From NCBI GenBank assembly GCA_937885645.1, contig CALABJ010000014.1:1-64000 (forward strand): a DNA stretch of 64,000 nt. The letters run 5' to 3'. Positions 8,387-17,507 of the stretch are shown here, piece after piece. Each line of letters starts with the position of its first letter. The first letter of the stretch is position 1. The DNA comes from RGIG4097 sp937885645 (lineage in GTDB: Bacteria > Bacillota > Clostridia > Christensenellales > CAG-917). A model generated the notes under the pieces. It had not been told where the DNA came from. It made no database searches and saw nothing but the letters and a program-made list of their open reading frames with translations. A program made the position numbers and the translations under genes.

Positions 8387-9385
8387 TTAGTCCAGTCTTA
8401 TGCCCAATAAATTGCCAAGATAGTGCATATCGTCAAAGAATTTTACACCACCAAGGGCCACTGCGTTTTCAACGTCCGCCACCACTGTGACAGGCAGTTC
8501 GAGGGCTTGCTCGATATAGTCCACGAGACCGGGGATATGGGTTGAGCCACCAGAGATGAAAATGCCTTTACGGAGGATTTCTGCGCTGAGTTCGGGAGGG
8601 GTTTGACCGAGGACGGACATGATGACCTCGATGACATCATCAACCAAGGGGAGCACTGCGTCACGCATATCTTCTGCGGATACGCTGAGGTTTCTAGGGC
8701 CTCCGTCATTGCCACTGCCACTGACTGTATATGTGCCTTCGTCGTTGATATAGAAGGAAAGCACGTTCTTTTTCATTTTTTCAACGGTGTATTCACCGAT
8801 TTTCACGCCGTAGTGCTTTTGAAGGCTGTCAATGATGCCGTTGTTGAAAGCGTCGCCTGCGATATTCACTGCAACGCCTGTTGCAATGCCACGATTTGTG
8901 ACGGATGCGATTTCAGTTTTGCCTGCGCCGATGTCAACAAACATACCGCCGATGCTTCCTGTGTAGGCAAGAAGTGACAGGGGTGATTCCACCAAAATGA
9001 CCTCTTTGATGCCTGCACCCACAAAGCACTTTTCAACGGCGCGTCTGTCGCTGTTGGTCATAGCACAAGTGATGCTGACGATGGCTTTCACTCTGGGAGG
9101 GATAAAGGTTGAGGGCAAAATCTTCTTCAAGAAATGTTTGAGAAGAAGGGTGAACATTTCCTCGTCAACGATGAATCCTTCGTGGACGGGTGCAACAACT
9201 TTTGCACCACCAAGAGAGGTGGATATTATGCTTTCTGCTCTAAAACCTGCCTCACGGATTTCAAGACGGTCTTTTGTTTTTTGTGCAATAGCAATGCAGG
9301 GCTCGCGAAGTACGAGTCCTACACCTTTTTGGCAGATGGTGATAAACTTACTGCCAAGGTCAACCGAAAGTTGAATGTTAGCCAT
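8387..9385 (-). CDS. mreB: MreB-family rod-shape actin homologue
   Basis: The 332-residue bacterial actin starts with the phosphate-1 loop SVDLGSKF. The phosphate-2 region FVDIGAGKTEIA and the adenosine motif ISGGSTHIPG are also present. It organises lateral wall synthesis on the inner membrane face. The gene overlaps maf by 8 nt and has AGGAG before the ATG. The usual partners mreC and mreD do not follow; minD comes directly after a gap of about 70 bp. It is divergent enough that Mbl-like naming is possible. Confidence 0.87.
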   Translation of the reverse strand: MANIQLSVDLGSKFITICQKGVGLVLREPCIAIAQKTKDRLEIREAGFRAESIISTSLGGAKVVAPVHEGFIVDEEMFTLLLKHFLKKILPSTFIPPRVKAIVSITCAMTNSDRRAVEKCFVGAGIKEVILVESPLSLLAYTGSIGGMFVDIGAGKTEIASVTNRGIATGVAVNIAGDAFNNGIIDSLQKHYGVKIGEYTVEKMKKNVLSFYINDEGTYTVSGSGNDGGPRNLSVSAEDMRDAVLPLVDDVIEVIMSVLGQTPPELSAEILRKGIFISGGSTHIPGLVDYIEQALELPVTVVADVENAVALGGVKFFDDMHYLGNLLGIRLD

Positions 9386-9950
9386 TGGTCACTCCTAATG
9401 AACTTAATACTTTTGAAAGTTTCTCTGTGGGCAAACCCACGATGTTTGTGTAGCTGCCTATCCACTTGTCCACCACCGTGTTTTCTTGGATTGCGTATGC
9501 CCCTGCTTTGTCAAGGGGTTTGAAGGTGGTGACGTAGTCCACAATCTCATCAGTGGTCAACTTTTTAAGACGGACAAGAGAGCGCACTGCAAAGCATTTT
9601 TCTCTTCCGTCGTGATAGACCACAACCCCAGTATAAACACTGTGCCACTTGCCACAAAGCTCGGTGAGAATTTCCACCGCATTTGACAAATCGCGGGGTT
9701 TTGTGAACTCTTTTCGACGATAAACTATGGTATCTGCTGAAATCACCGTATTTTCACCGCAATCAAATTGACGACGCGCTTCACGATTTTTCAGCAATGC
9801 TTCCTTAATAACAAGGCGTTTTGGATTGTGGTCCAAAACGCTCTTTTCGTCCACTTCAGGGACTTTGATTTCTGTGTCGAAACCCATCTCTGCCATCAGG
9901 CTTTTCCGCCTAGGTGAGCCTGATGCGAGGATAATCTTAGAGGATTTCAA
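9378..9950 (-). CDS. maf: Maf-type nucleotide pyrophosphatase
   Basis: The 190-residue Maf/YhdE protein hydrolyses non-canonical or excess nucleoside triphosphates and is linked to septum control. The signature LASGSPRRKSLM is at the N-terminus and ISADTIV is in the centre. I place the start at a TTG at 9950 because GGAAAG lies 6 nt upstream and the family begins here. An ATG 24 codons earlier would read deep into the ppx gene. The TTG start overlaps the end of ppx/gppA by 14 nt. Confidence 0.88.
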   Translation of the reverse strand: MKSSKIILASGSPRRKSLMAEMGFDTEIKVPEVDEKSVLDHNPKRLVIKEALLKNREARRQFDCGENTVISADTIVYRRKEFTKPRDLSNAVEILTELCGKWHSVYTGVVVYHDGREKCFAVRSLVRLKKLTTDEIVDYVTTFKPLDKAGAYAIQENTVVDKWIGSYTNIVGLPTEKLSKVLSSLGVTNG

Positions 9951-11454
9951 GGTTCTTTCCGTATGCCGCTTTGAACTCGGCTGATGCATTAAGTGCATCC
10001 TTGATTTCCAGTGAGCAGTCACCTTCTGCCTGTGTCTTGACGATTACGCTGTCGCCAAGGACGTCACAGTCAATGCCTGTGACAACACTGCTTTGGCTAC
10101 GGTCAAAGCTTTCTGCAATTTGCAAAATGACACTGAGCTTGCGCACTGCATCGATGTCTTCGGGGGTGAGGACACTGGCAAATCTTTGGATGTCTTCCTT
10201 GGGGATTTCGCTGGACTTACGATGACCGCTTGCAACCAGTGCTGCAAGGATGAGATCCTTGTGAGGCACACCGTAAAGGTTGCTGTTGAGAATGATGTAG
10301 CTTGAATGCAAGTGATGATTGTAATATTTGATGCGCATACCGCTGTCGTGAAGAAGTGCTGCCACCTTCAAAACCCTCACGTATGCTCTGGGCAACTTGT
10401 GAAGCACTTTCAGTTGCTTGAAGAGTTGGATTGACAAGTTGTACACTTGTTCTGCGTGATTTTCATTGATGTCAAAGTATTTCATCAATGTATGCAGTGA
10501 GTGGCCGAGGACGTCGCTTATAGGTCTTTCATTGACGCCGGGCACTGCATAACGGAACATTGCGCCTTCACGGAGTCCGCAACCGCTGATGGTGATCTTG
10601 TCAAAGTTGAAACGTGAGAACACTGCCTTCATCACTGCCAGTGCACTGGGGAAGATGTCTGCTCTGCCACTTGAAAGACCCTTGATCTTCATTGTGCTGT
10701 CAAGGTCAAGCTTTCTTATGGTTGAGTAGATTGTTTCATATTCAGACATGGGCACTTCATAGTTGTGTGTCATGTTGAAGGGATATTTTCTCACAAGACG
10801 GCTTATGCGTCCAAGGTTTCTAAATGAACCGCCTACGCCAACAAAACTGGTGTCGGGGTCAACTTGGCTGAGCCAAGGAATTTTGTCAAGTTGTTCGCCG
10901 ATGAACTCCTCAATCTTTCTTGCTCTTTCTTCGGGCTCGCTGCTGTCGTTTTTGAAAAGATCGGTGAGGGTGACTGCGCCGAAAGGCAAAGTGTCGTAGT
11001 GGATGAGGTTGCGACGATTGTAATAAATAAGGTTGGTTGAACCACCGCCCATTTCCATGATGAGGCCCTTGGGGACGTCCATTGAGTTGATGACACCTTG
11101 ATAGACAAGCATTGCTTGTTCTTCAACGGTGAGCACCTTGATTTTGATGCCACAAGTCATTGCCACTTCGTCAAGGAAGGACTTTTGGTTTTTTGCGCGA
11201 CGGACTGCTGCTGTTGCGTATGCAAAGATTTTGTCCACATGGTTTGCGTCGCAAAGACGGCGGAACATGGTGAGAGTCTTGATGGTTTGTGCGATACGTT
11301 GGGGCTTGATGAAGCCGTCCCAGTCCATATCCTGTCCAAGTCGCACAGATTCTTTAAGCTCATCAAAAACTACAAAGTGTCCCCCTTCGAGTATGTTGAC
11401 CAAAACAAGTCTTGCTGAATTTGAGCCAAGGTCAATTATTGCGATTTTTTCCAT
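9937..11454 (-). CDS. ppx: Ppx/GppA exopolyphosphatase family
   Basis: The 505-residue protein has the ASKHA-fold phosphatase domain (about 1-300), with IIDLGSNSARL at the N-terminus and MEMGGGSTN in the second phosphate loop. An HD-like helical domain follows (about 310-480, with LLHDSGMRI). The family hydrolyses inorganic polyphosphate and/or the 5' phosphate of pppGpp; which applies here cannot be read from sequence. It is the first gene of the run continuing into maf, mreB, minD, minE and the protease. AAGGAGA precedes the ATG, next to a GGGCAATAGCCC hairpin that may hide it. Confidence 0.88.
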   Translation of the reverse strand: MEKIAIIDLGSNSARLVLVNILEGGHFVVFDELKESVRLGQDMDWDGFIKPQRIAQTIKTLTMFRRLCDANHVDKIFAYATAAVRRAKNQKSFLDEVAMTCGIKIKVLTVEEQAMLVYQGVINSMDVPKGLIMEMGGGSTNLIYYNRRNLIHYDTLPFGAVTLTDLFKNDSSEPEERARKIEEFIGEQLDKIPWLSQVDPDTSFVGVGGSFRNLGRISRLVRKYPFNMTHNYEVPMSEYETIYSTIRKLDLDSTMKIKGLSSGRADIFPSALAVMKAVFSRFNFDKITISGCGLREGAMFRYAVPGVNERPISDVLGHSLHTLMKYFDINENHAEQVYNLSIQLFKQLKVLHKLPRAYVRVLKVAALLHDSGMRIKYYNHHLHSSYIILNSNLYGVPHKDLILAALVASGHRKSSEIPKEDIQRFASVLTPEDIDAVRKLSVILQIAESFDRSQSSVVTGIDCDVLGDSVIVKTQAEGDCSLEIKDALNASAEFKAAYGKNLEIL

Positions 11455-11569
11455 TTAAGCCATTCTCCTTGGGCTATTGCCCACTGATAAATACTGATTC
11501 CTAGGGCGAATCGTCTGCCGAAACTCCCCATTGTGCATATATTTTATAATATTTTTTTTAGATATTCAA
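11455..11569 (-). promoter_or_regulatory. ppx promoter and structured leader
   Basis: The -35 TTGAAT (11564-11569) and -10 TAAAAT (11541-11546) are 17 bp apart, giving a leader of about 80 nt. Close to the start codon the leader holds a GGGC-AATA-GCCC hairpin directly abutting the AAGGAG ribosome binding site. I do not recognise a known riboswitch. Confidence 0.5.
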
Positions 11570-11658
11570 GACCGAATTTGATTTTTTTTGCTTAGATTGC
11601 TTTTTTATTTCAATTGGCCCAGTTAGATGACGGGTTTATGCGCCATAAATTTTTCTGC

Positions 11659-12480
11659 TTATTCTACACTGACGATGCACTTTGCAGGGCATTTTTCCTT
11701 GCAAAGTCCGCAACCGGTGCACTTGTCATAGTCTATGACGGGAAGGTTGTTGACCATCTCGATTGCGTGGTTAGGACAAACGCGCGCGCAAAGTCCGCAA
11801 GCAAGGCAGGCATTTTTGCAGATTGCCTTTGTGTCTTTGACACCTTTCATACAGTTTGAGCAAGCCACGTAGATTTTGGCGCTTTTGGGGATACGCTTTG
11901 TAAGGCGCTTAGGACAAGCTGTAATACACTTTCCACAAGCGATACACTTTGATTGGTCAACTTCTGCATAACCTCCGTCATTGACATTGATTGCGTGCTC
12001 AGGGCAACTGTCTGCGCAACTGCCCATGCCAAGGCATCCCCACTTGCAGATTTTGCGTCCGCCACCGAGAAGTTCCATACTACGGCAATTGCCGTAGCCC
12101 ATATATTCATATTTGTCAAGAGCGTCGTGGCCTCCTCTGCAAGCCACCACAACCATGGTTTCTTCACCGCTGACTGAAGTGCCGAGTATCTTTGCAATCT
12201 CTTGCTTGTGTTCAACTGCAGTTGCAGAGCAACTGTTGATGTCTGCGCCCTCTTCCACAAGGGCTTTTGCAAAGGCGTCACAGCCTGCATATCCGCAAGC
12301 ACCGCAGTTTGCTCCAGAGAGGTGCTCTCTCACCTGTGAGATTCTTTCATCTTCCTTGACAGCGAATTTCTTGCCACAGACGGCAAGTGCTATGCCAAGA
12401 ATAAGTGCAAGGACGAAAAGCACCAACACTGAATAAAGTATGGTCATAGGGTTGACCGTTGCTGAAATCAATATGCTCAT
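11659..12480 (-). CDS. rnfB: Rnf complex subunit B
   Basis: RnfB takes electrons from reduced ferredoxin into the membrane-bound ferredoxin:NAD+ oxidoreductase. The 273-residue protein has one N-terminal membrane helix (about 10-32), a four-cysteine [4Fe-4S] region (CGACGYAGC plus a later Cys) and several ferredoxin-type CxxCxxCxxxC clusters, including IACGKCITAC, LACGLCARVC and TGCGLCKEKC. AGGAGG lies before the ATG. It is the last gene of rnfCDGEAB, the usual clostridial order. Confidence 0.95.
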   Translation of the reverse strand: MSILISATVNPMTILYSVLVLFVLALILGIALAVCGKKFAVKEDERISQVREHLSGANCGACGYAGCDAFAKALVEEGADINSCSATAVEHKQEIAKILGTSVSGEETMVVVACRGGHDALDKYEYMGYGNCRSMELLGGGRKICKWGCLGMGSCADSCPEHAINVNDGGYAEVDQSKCIACGKCITACPKRLTKRIPKSAKIYVACSNCMKGVKDTKAICKNACLACGLCARVCPNHAIEMVNNLPVIDYDKCTGCGLCKEKCPAKCIVSVE

Positions 12481-12489
12481 ATCGTCCTC

Positions 12490-13077
12490 CTAACTTATCA
12501 TTCCGCCAAAGGCGGCAAATGCCATTGCCATGATTGATGCTGCAATAAGGGTGATGGGGAAACCTCTAAAGGGTTTTGGCACCATATCAACGTCCATCTT
12601 TTCACGGATGCCTGCAAGAAGCAATATTGCAAGGGTGAAGCCTACACCACTAAACACGCCGTTGAGGAATGCTTGAAGAAGGCTTTCGCCAGATGCCACG
12701 CCGTAGATTTGGATGTTGAGGATTGCAACACCCAGCACTGCGCAGTTGGTGGTGATGAGAGGAAGATAGACGCCGAGCGCGCTGTAAAGTGCGGGCATAA
12801 ATCTCTTCAAAACCATTTCAACCAGTTGGACAAGTGCTGCGATGACAAGGATGAATGCTATTGTTTGCAGATATTCAATTCCTGCCAAGACAAGCAGTTT
12901 TTGTATGAGCCAAGTGAACACAGATGCAATGCCCATGACAAATATGACCGCAAGACCCATGCCAAGGGCGGTATCCGTCTTTTTGGACACCCCAAGGAAA
13001 GGACAAATGCCAAGGAATTGACAAAGGACAAAGTTGTTGACGAACACTGCGCCTATGATGAGAAGGAAATACGTCAT
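12490..13077 (-). CDS. rnfA: Rnf complex subunit A
   Basis: This 195-residue integral membrane subunit has six predicted helices and the conserved NNFVLCQFLGICPFLG start with its cysteine, which helps hold an intramembrane iron-sulfur centre. RnfA and RnfE are paralogues with inverted topology that form the electron path and ion channel. The gene overlaps rnfE by 4 nt. Confidence 0.95.
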   Translation of the reverse strand: MTYFLLIIGAVFVNNFVLCQFLGICPFLGVSKKTDTALGMGLAVIFVMGIASVFTWLIQKLLVLAGIEYLQTIAFILVIAALVQLVEMVLKRFMPALYSALGVYLPLITTNCAVLGVAILNIQIYGVASGESLLQAFLNGVFSGVGFTLAILLLAGIREKMDVDMVPKPFRGFPITLIAASIMAMAFAAFGGMIS

Positions 13078-13826
13078 GCTTCCACCTCCTGTCCTTCAAG
13101 GTTTCCAACCTTGACTTCTTCGCTTTCTGCGATTTCGTCAAGATAACGTTTGCTTTCTTCAATATGTAAAGCCTCTGCTTCCAGTTTTGCTTTGCGCTTT
13201 TGCTCATATTTGTCCATAGCCCAGTTGATGAGAGCCATCATAAGTCCAAACACCAAGAAGCCGCCGGCAGGCATAACAAACACTGACATAGCATAGTCAG
13301 GCATTGCGCCGAGAGTTGCACCAAATTCAATCTCACCAAGTGAGCCAACAAAAACTGTGCCTGAGCCGAGGAATTCTCTTATGAAGCCCATTGTCATCAG
13401 TGACAAGGTGAAGCCAAGACCCATACCAAGTCCGTCAAGAATGCTGTCACCCACAGTGTTGGTGCTTGCAAAGGCTTCTGCTCTTGCCAAGATAATGCAG
13501 TTGACAACGATGAGGGGGAGATATATGCCTAGGGCACTATACAGTGCAGGGACAAATCTCTTCAACAACATTTCAACCAGTGTGACGAAGGTTGCAATGA
13601 TGAGCACGAAGCAAGGAATACGCACCTTGTCGGGTATGACTTTGCGGAGCAAAGATACCAGTGCGTTTGAGCACACGAGGACCAAGGTTGCTGCAAGCCC
13701 CATACCCAAGCCGTTGAATGCGCTTGTGGTGACTGCAAGTGTAGGACAAGTGCCAAGGACAAGTCTAAACACGGGGTTTGACGTGATAATGCCGTTGGTG
13801 AAAATCTTTGATTTTGACGGTTTCAT
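13074..13826 (-). CDS. rnfE: Rnf complex subunit E
   Basis: This 250-residue membrane subunit is paralogous to RnfA, with the matching NPVFRLVLGTCPTLAV cysteine segment and six helices. The C-terminal 40 residues are charged and extend into the cytoplasm. A GGGGGTGG-type ribosome binding site precedes an ATG that overlaps the rnfG stop codon (TAATG). Confidence 0.95.
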   Translation of the reverse strand: MKPSKSKIFTNGIITSNPVFRLVLGTCPTLAVTTSAFNGLGMGLAATLVLVCSNALVSLLRKVIPDKVRIPCFVLIIATFVTLVEMLLKRFVPALYSALGIYLPLIVVNCIILARAEAFASTNTVGDSILDGLGMGLGFTLSLMTMGFIREFLGSGTVFVGSLGEIEFGATLGAMPDYAMSVFVMPAGGFLVFGLMMALINWAMDKYEQKRKAKLEAEALHIEESKRYLDEIAESEEVKVGNLEGQEVEA

Positions 13827-14458
13827 TATGCCACCCCCTTATTTTGTTTGTATGCGTTGACAGCCGCCGCCACAGCATTGTGATAGCCCTTTGAGGTGTA
13901 GGTTGCCCCGCTTATTGCATTGATTTGACCTGCGCCCGAAGGAGTGTCCTTTGAGCCGATGAGGGTGAGCCCATCTATGTCGTCCACGTCAATGCCGATA
14001 TACTTTGATTTGTTTGCCTTTTCGACTTTGCCGAAATATCCTGCGGTTTCACCTTGAGAGTAGCAAGTGATTTCAGTGATGACGCCGTCTCTGTTGATAA
14101 AGACAAGCAGTTCCATTGTGCCGTCTTTTGCACCAGTGCCCACTGCGTAGAAGCAATATCCAAGCACCGTATCACCGTCTTTTGCGACGAAGCAAGCATT
14201 GACGTTTTCACCTGCCATACTTTCGTCCTTTGACACGGCGGACAAGTCTGTGCCGAAATAGCCTGCCACTTCTTTCATTATGGTTTCATCGGGGTCCACG
14301 TAGGTGAGCCAATTCATTACGCCAAGAAGAAGGCTTGCAACCAGTGCTATTGATGCAAGGACGACGACGCATTTGACAAGGTCTTTTGTGAAGAAAGGTG
14401 TCTTTCTCTCTTTTGCCTTTTTGACAATGGGGGTTTTGACAAGTTGATGATCACTCAT
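13826..14458 (-). CDS. rnfG: Rnf complex subunit G (FMN-binding)
   Basis: This 210-residue subunit has one N-terminal membrane helix (about 25-48) and an extracytoplasmic FMN domain. The flavin-transfer motif SGATYTS near the C-terminus carries the threonine to which FMN is attached. I prefer the ATG at 14458, preceded by AAGGGGGTG, over an in-frame GTG three codons earlier. The start overlaps the rnfD stop (ATGAGTGA). Confidence 0.93.
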   Translation of the reverse strand: MSDHQLVKTPIVKKAKERKTPFFTKDLVKCVVVLASIALVASLLLGVMNWLTYVDPDETIMKEVAGYFGTDLSAVSKDESMAGENVNACFVAKDGDTVLGYCFYAVGTGAKDGTMELLVFINRDGVITEITCYSQGETAGYFGKVEKANKSKYIGIDVDDIDGLTLIGSKDTPSGAGQINAISGATYTSKGYHNAVAAAVNAYKQNKGVA

Positions 14459-15545
14459 TTGCGGCACCCCCTTCAGCGGCCTTCAAAGCCTTTTTTGCTT
14501 CCCTTTCCGCTTGTTTATTTTTTATGATGAGGACAAAGTCCTTTTTAGGTTGACCGAACACTCTAGGCTTGATCTTTTCAAGAAGAGGTGTGACGATGTT
14601 CATGATGAGGATTGCAAAGGACACACCCTCGGGGTATGAGCCGAACTTTCTTATGATGACGGTGATGAAGCCAAGAAGCAAGCCATAGATGATGACCGCC
14701 ACCGTTGACTTGGGTGAGGTTGCATAGTCGGTTGCCATAAAGAAAGCACCAAACACAAGACCGCCGCCAAGAAGACCTGACCAGACGTATTCACCGACAA
14801 AGTCGGTGTTGGCGTAGAAGATTGCGGTGAACACCACTGTTGAGCCGATATAGAGGAGAGGGATACGCACGTCAATGACTCTGCGGATTGTGAGATACAG
14901 TCCGCCTATGAGCACTGCAAGAGTGCTGACCTCACCTGCACTGCCCCCTATGCGACCAAGGAACATATCAAGAGCGGACAAGCCCTCAACAGGATTGCCT
15001 GTTGCTCCCTTTATCACTGCAAGAGGTGTTGCCGTGGTGATTGCGTCAGGGAGATTGATGTTGACTGCGTGGGTGAAATAACTGAAAAGGTTTGCTCCGT
15101 CACTGAGGTCAATGGGGGCGACAAATTTTGTCATAACCCCTGCCCAGCAAAGCATAACGAAAATTCTTGCCGTCACTGCGGGGTTTGCAAAGTTTCTGCC
15201 TATGCCACCAAAGAGCATCTTGACGATGATGATTGCAAAGGCTGCGCCAACGATTGCCACGTAGAAAGGCACAACAGGAGGCAAGCACAGTGCAAAAATC
15301 ATACCTGTGACGATTGCGGACAAATCCCTTGTGCTGTTTGGGCGTTTTGTAATGGTGTTGAATGCCCATTCACTGAAAACCGCCGTGCCTACACTCAAAA
15401 TCAGCAGGAACAAAGGATAAAATCCGTAGAGAACTACGGAAGCGATGACTGTGGGCACCAAAGCGATAATCACGTCAAGCATCAACTTTTGTGTGGTTGA
15501 CTTTGATGAAATATGGGGTGATGACGACACTATGTATTTGCTCAT
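14451..15545 (-). CDS. rnfD: Rnf complex subunit D
   Basis: The 364-residue multi-spanning subunit has 8-10 hydrophobic segments. The TTATPLAVIKG region resembles the site where RnfD binds FMN covalently through threonine. It is thought to carry electrons across the membrane and couple them to Na+ or H+ movement. It overlaps rnfC by 4 nt. Confidence 0.95.
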   Translation of the reverse strand: MSKYIVSSSPHISSKSTTQKLMLDVIIALVPTVIASVVLYGFYPLFLLILSVGTAVFSEWAFNTITKRPNSTRDLSAIVTGMIFALCLPPVVPFYVAIVGAAFAIIIVKMLFGGIGRNFANPAVTARIFVMLCWAGVMTKFVAPIDLSDGANLFSYFTHAVNINLPDAITTATPLAVIKGATGNPVEGLSALDMFLGRIGGSAGEVSTLAVLIGGLYLTIRRVIDVRIPLLYIGSTVVFTAIFYANTDFVGEYVWSGLLGGGLVFGAFFMATDYATSPKSTVAVIIYGLLLGFITVIIRKFGSYPEGVSFAILIMNIVTPLLEKIKPRVFGQPKKDFVLIIKNKQAEREAKKALKAAEGGAANE

Positions 15546-16840
15546 TTCTTAGCCCCCCTTGCTTTGATTTCCTTTTTGGCAAGGCGCATTGATTGGACGA
15601 GAGGACGTTTTGCAGGACAAGTGTAAGAGCAAACGCCACATTCGATACAATTCATTACGCCAAGTTTTTCAATTTCGTCATAGTTGCCACGGAGTATAAA
15701 TCTGTCCACGTCTTTGGGAAGCAGATTCATAGGGCAACATTGTATGCATCTTCCGCAACTTATGCATTGAGTGGGCTCACTGACGTCAGTTTGCTTTTTG
15801 TCAAAGAACATAAGTGCTGATGAGCCCTTTGTTGTGGCTGCATCAAGAGTTGCTTGTGCAAAGCCCATCATAGGACCGCCACTGATGACCTTTCTTGTGG
15901 CTTCCTCAGGCACAGATCCACGACATTCATCATAGATGAATGAGTGTTTCACACCCGTTCTCATCCAGAAGTTTCCGCGTTTCATAACGCCCTTGCCTGC
16001 AATGGTCATAGCGCGCTTGTAAAGAGGCTCGCCAACCTCGATTGCCCTTGCAACGGCGTATGCTGTGTGCACGTTGCTGACCACACAACCTACGTCTGCG
16101 GGAAGTCCGCCTGCAGGGACGATACGGCGTGTGACAGAATAAATCAGTTGTTTTTCTGCCCCTTGAGGATATTTGGTGATAAGGCTGACAACAGAGATCC
16201 CGCTAGGGCACATCTTTTTGAGGAGGTCAATGACGGGTCGCTTGTTGGATTCAATGCCGATAAATGCTTGCTCAACCCCAAGAGCCTTCATCTCGTACTT
16301 GACACCACGGAGAAATTCCCCTGCGCATTCAAGGAGAAGACGGCAGTCGCAAGTGATGTAGGGCTCACACTCTGCGCCGTTGACGATGAGGGTGTCAACA
16401 GGCTTGTTGGGAGAGAATTTGACGTGAGTGGGGAAACATGCGCCACCCATGCCAACAATGCCAGCCTCACGGATTCTTTCAACGATTTGTTCCTTGGTAG
16501 GGTCTGAAAGAATGGGCAGGAAGGACTTTTCATAGCGGAAATCGTTGTCAATGACGATATGGTCCGCCTCTCCCCCGTTTGCAGTAGGAAGCTTGACAAT
16601 TGCACTGACTGTGCCAGACACAGGGGCAAAGATATTGGCAGACACAAAGCCTGCCGCTTCACCGATGAGCTGACCTTCCTTTACGCTGTCACCGACTGAC
16701 ACCACCACTTTTGCAGGTGCGCCGATGTGTTGTGACAAGGACACGTAAAGTTTGTCAGGCACTTTGAAATCATTCAAGGGGAAATCCTGATAACGCTTGT
16801 GAGTGGGTGGATGCGTTCCCCTGCGAAATGTTTTTGCCAT
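15542..16840 (-). CDS. rnfC: Rnf complex subunit C
   Basis: This 432-residue cytoplasmic NADH-side subunit has an N-terminal biotinyl/lipoyl-like fold (about 30-110), an NADH/FMN-binding domain similar to NuoF, and two C-terminal ferredoxin clusters (CISCGRCIQCC and CIECGVCSYTC). I place the start at 16840 (MAKTFRRG), which has GAGGT upstream and matches family N-termini. It is the first gene of the rnf operon. Confidence 0.94.
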   Translation of the reverse strand: MAKTFRRGTHPPTHKRYQDFPLNDFKVPDKLYVSLSQHIGAPAKVVVSVGDSVKEGQLIGEAAGFVSANIFAPVSGTVSAIVKLPTANGGEADHIVIDNDFRYEKSFLPILSDPTKEQIVERIREAGIVGMGGACFPTHVKFSPNKPVDTLIVNGAECEPYITCDCRLLLECAGEFLRGVKYEMKALGVEQAFIGIESNKRPVIDLLKKMCPSGISVVSLITKYPQGAEKQLIYSVTRRIVPAGGLPADVGCVVSNVHTAYAVARAIEVGEPLYKRAMTIAGKGVMKRGNFWMRTGVKHSFIYDECRGSVPEEATRKVISGGPMMGFAQATLDAATTKGSSALMFFDKKQTDVSEPTQCISCGRCIQCCPMNLLPKDVDRFILRGNYDEIEKLGVMNCIECGVCSYTCPAKRPLVQSMRLAKKEIKARGAKK

Positions 16841-16886
16841 AAATACCTCGATTTTGTGTTTAGCCATTTTAAAACGGCTCAAATGT

Positions 16887-16903
16887 TATGAACAATGTTC
16901 ATA
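16887..16903. promoter_or_regulatory. 17-bp perfect palindrome, operator upstream of rnfC
   Basis: TATGAACAATGTTCATA is a perfect palindrome lying about 10-25 nt downstream of the predicted transcription start, a position typical of a repressor site. Related palindromes occur upstream of pckA. The half-site resembles operators of TetR-type regulators; the regulator is not in the window. Confidence 0.65.
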
Positions 16904-16918
16904 TTTGATAACAAACAT

Positions 16919-16947
16919 ATTATAATACAATAAATTGTATTTGTAAA
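16919..16947 (-). promoter_or_regulatory. rnf operon promoter
   Basis: The -35 TTTACA (16942-16947) and -10 TATAAT (16919-16924) have a 17-bp spacer. The leader to the rnfC ATG is about 70 nt and carries the palindrome. Confidence 0.7.
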
Positions 16948-16959
16948 TACCCTATTTTT

Positions 16960-17325
16960 CTATTTTTTGAAAGTGCTGAGCGAAAAGGACACAATTGAGG
17001 TGAGGACAAGAAAGCCTCCAAAGAGTTTTGAAAGCACTTCTCCCTCTAAATCCGTAGCAAAAATCGAGGACAAAACAGAAGCACAAAAGGCAGGCACAAG
17101 AAGGAAAAGCACTTTGTCAAGCACCACAAGTTTGTTCTTCAAATGCACCCCGAGGGCAACTGCACCAGTAGGCAAAAACGCCACAAGATTCACCGTTTGA
17201 GCCACCGTCTGCTCAATCCCTAAAAGAAGGACAAGAAGGGGGATTGTCAACGTGCCACCGCCCATTCCCATGCCTGCCAAAACTCCTCCTGCCATTCCAA
17301 CTAAAACGTAAAAAATCCACTTCAT
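16960..17325 (-). CDS. half-size TSUP (TauE/SafE) permease 1
   Basis: The 121-residue protein has four hydrophobic segments and the TSUP motif GMGMGGGTLTIPLL near the N-terminus. Usual TauE/SafE permeases are about 250 residues with two such repeats; this is one repeat only. A second half-size gene lies just upstream on the same strand, so the two probably form a heterodimeric transporter, likely for an organic or sulfur anion. The start is uncertain: an in-frame GTG lies four codons earlier at 17337, and neither has a clear ribosome binding site. Confidence 0.8.
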   Translation of the reverse strand: MKWIFYVLVGMAGGVLAGMGMGGGTLTIPLLVLLLGIEQTVAQTVNLVAFLPTGAVALGVHLKNKLVVLDKVLFLLVPAFCASVLSSIFATDLEGEVLSKLFGGFLVLTSIVSFSLSTFKK

Positions 17326-17425
17326 ATATGTAGGCACACCGCCCTAAAACTGGGACAAAATCAAGCGGATTTTGCCTTGACTTTAAGTCCTATCATTTCT
17401 CTTTTAACCACTCTAATATGACCGC

Positions 17426-17443
17426 TTTGAACATATGTGCATA
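17426..17443. promoter_or_regulatory. possible degenerate TGAACA/TGTTCA-type site
   Basis: An imperfect palindrome (TATGCACA-TA-TGTTCAAA on the minus strand) resembles the rnfC operator. It lies in the 170-bp gap upstream of the first TSUP gene. It is weak and listed only because of the shared half-site. Confidence 0.25.
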
Positions 17444-17507
17444 GATTGATATTTTGCACTAAAATGGGTTTTATTGTCGTATTTTGTATGTTTAACTGCT
17501 TATTTTG

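Noticed and set aside
11455..11560. Riboswitch upstream of ppx
   Set aside because: A hairpin near the ribosome binding site is clear, but no conserved aptamer core that I know can be recognised.
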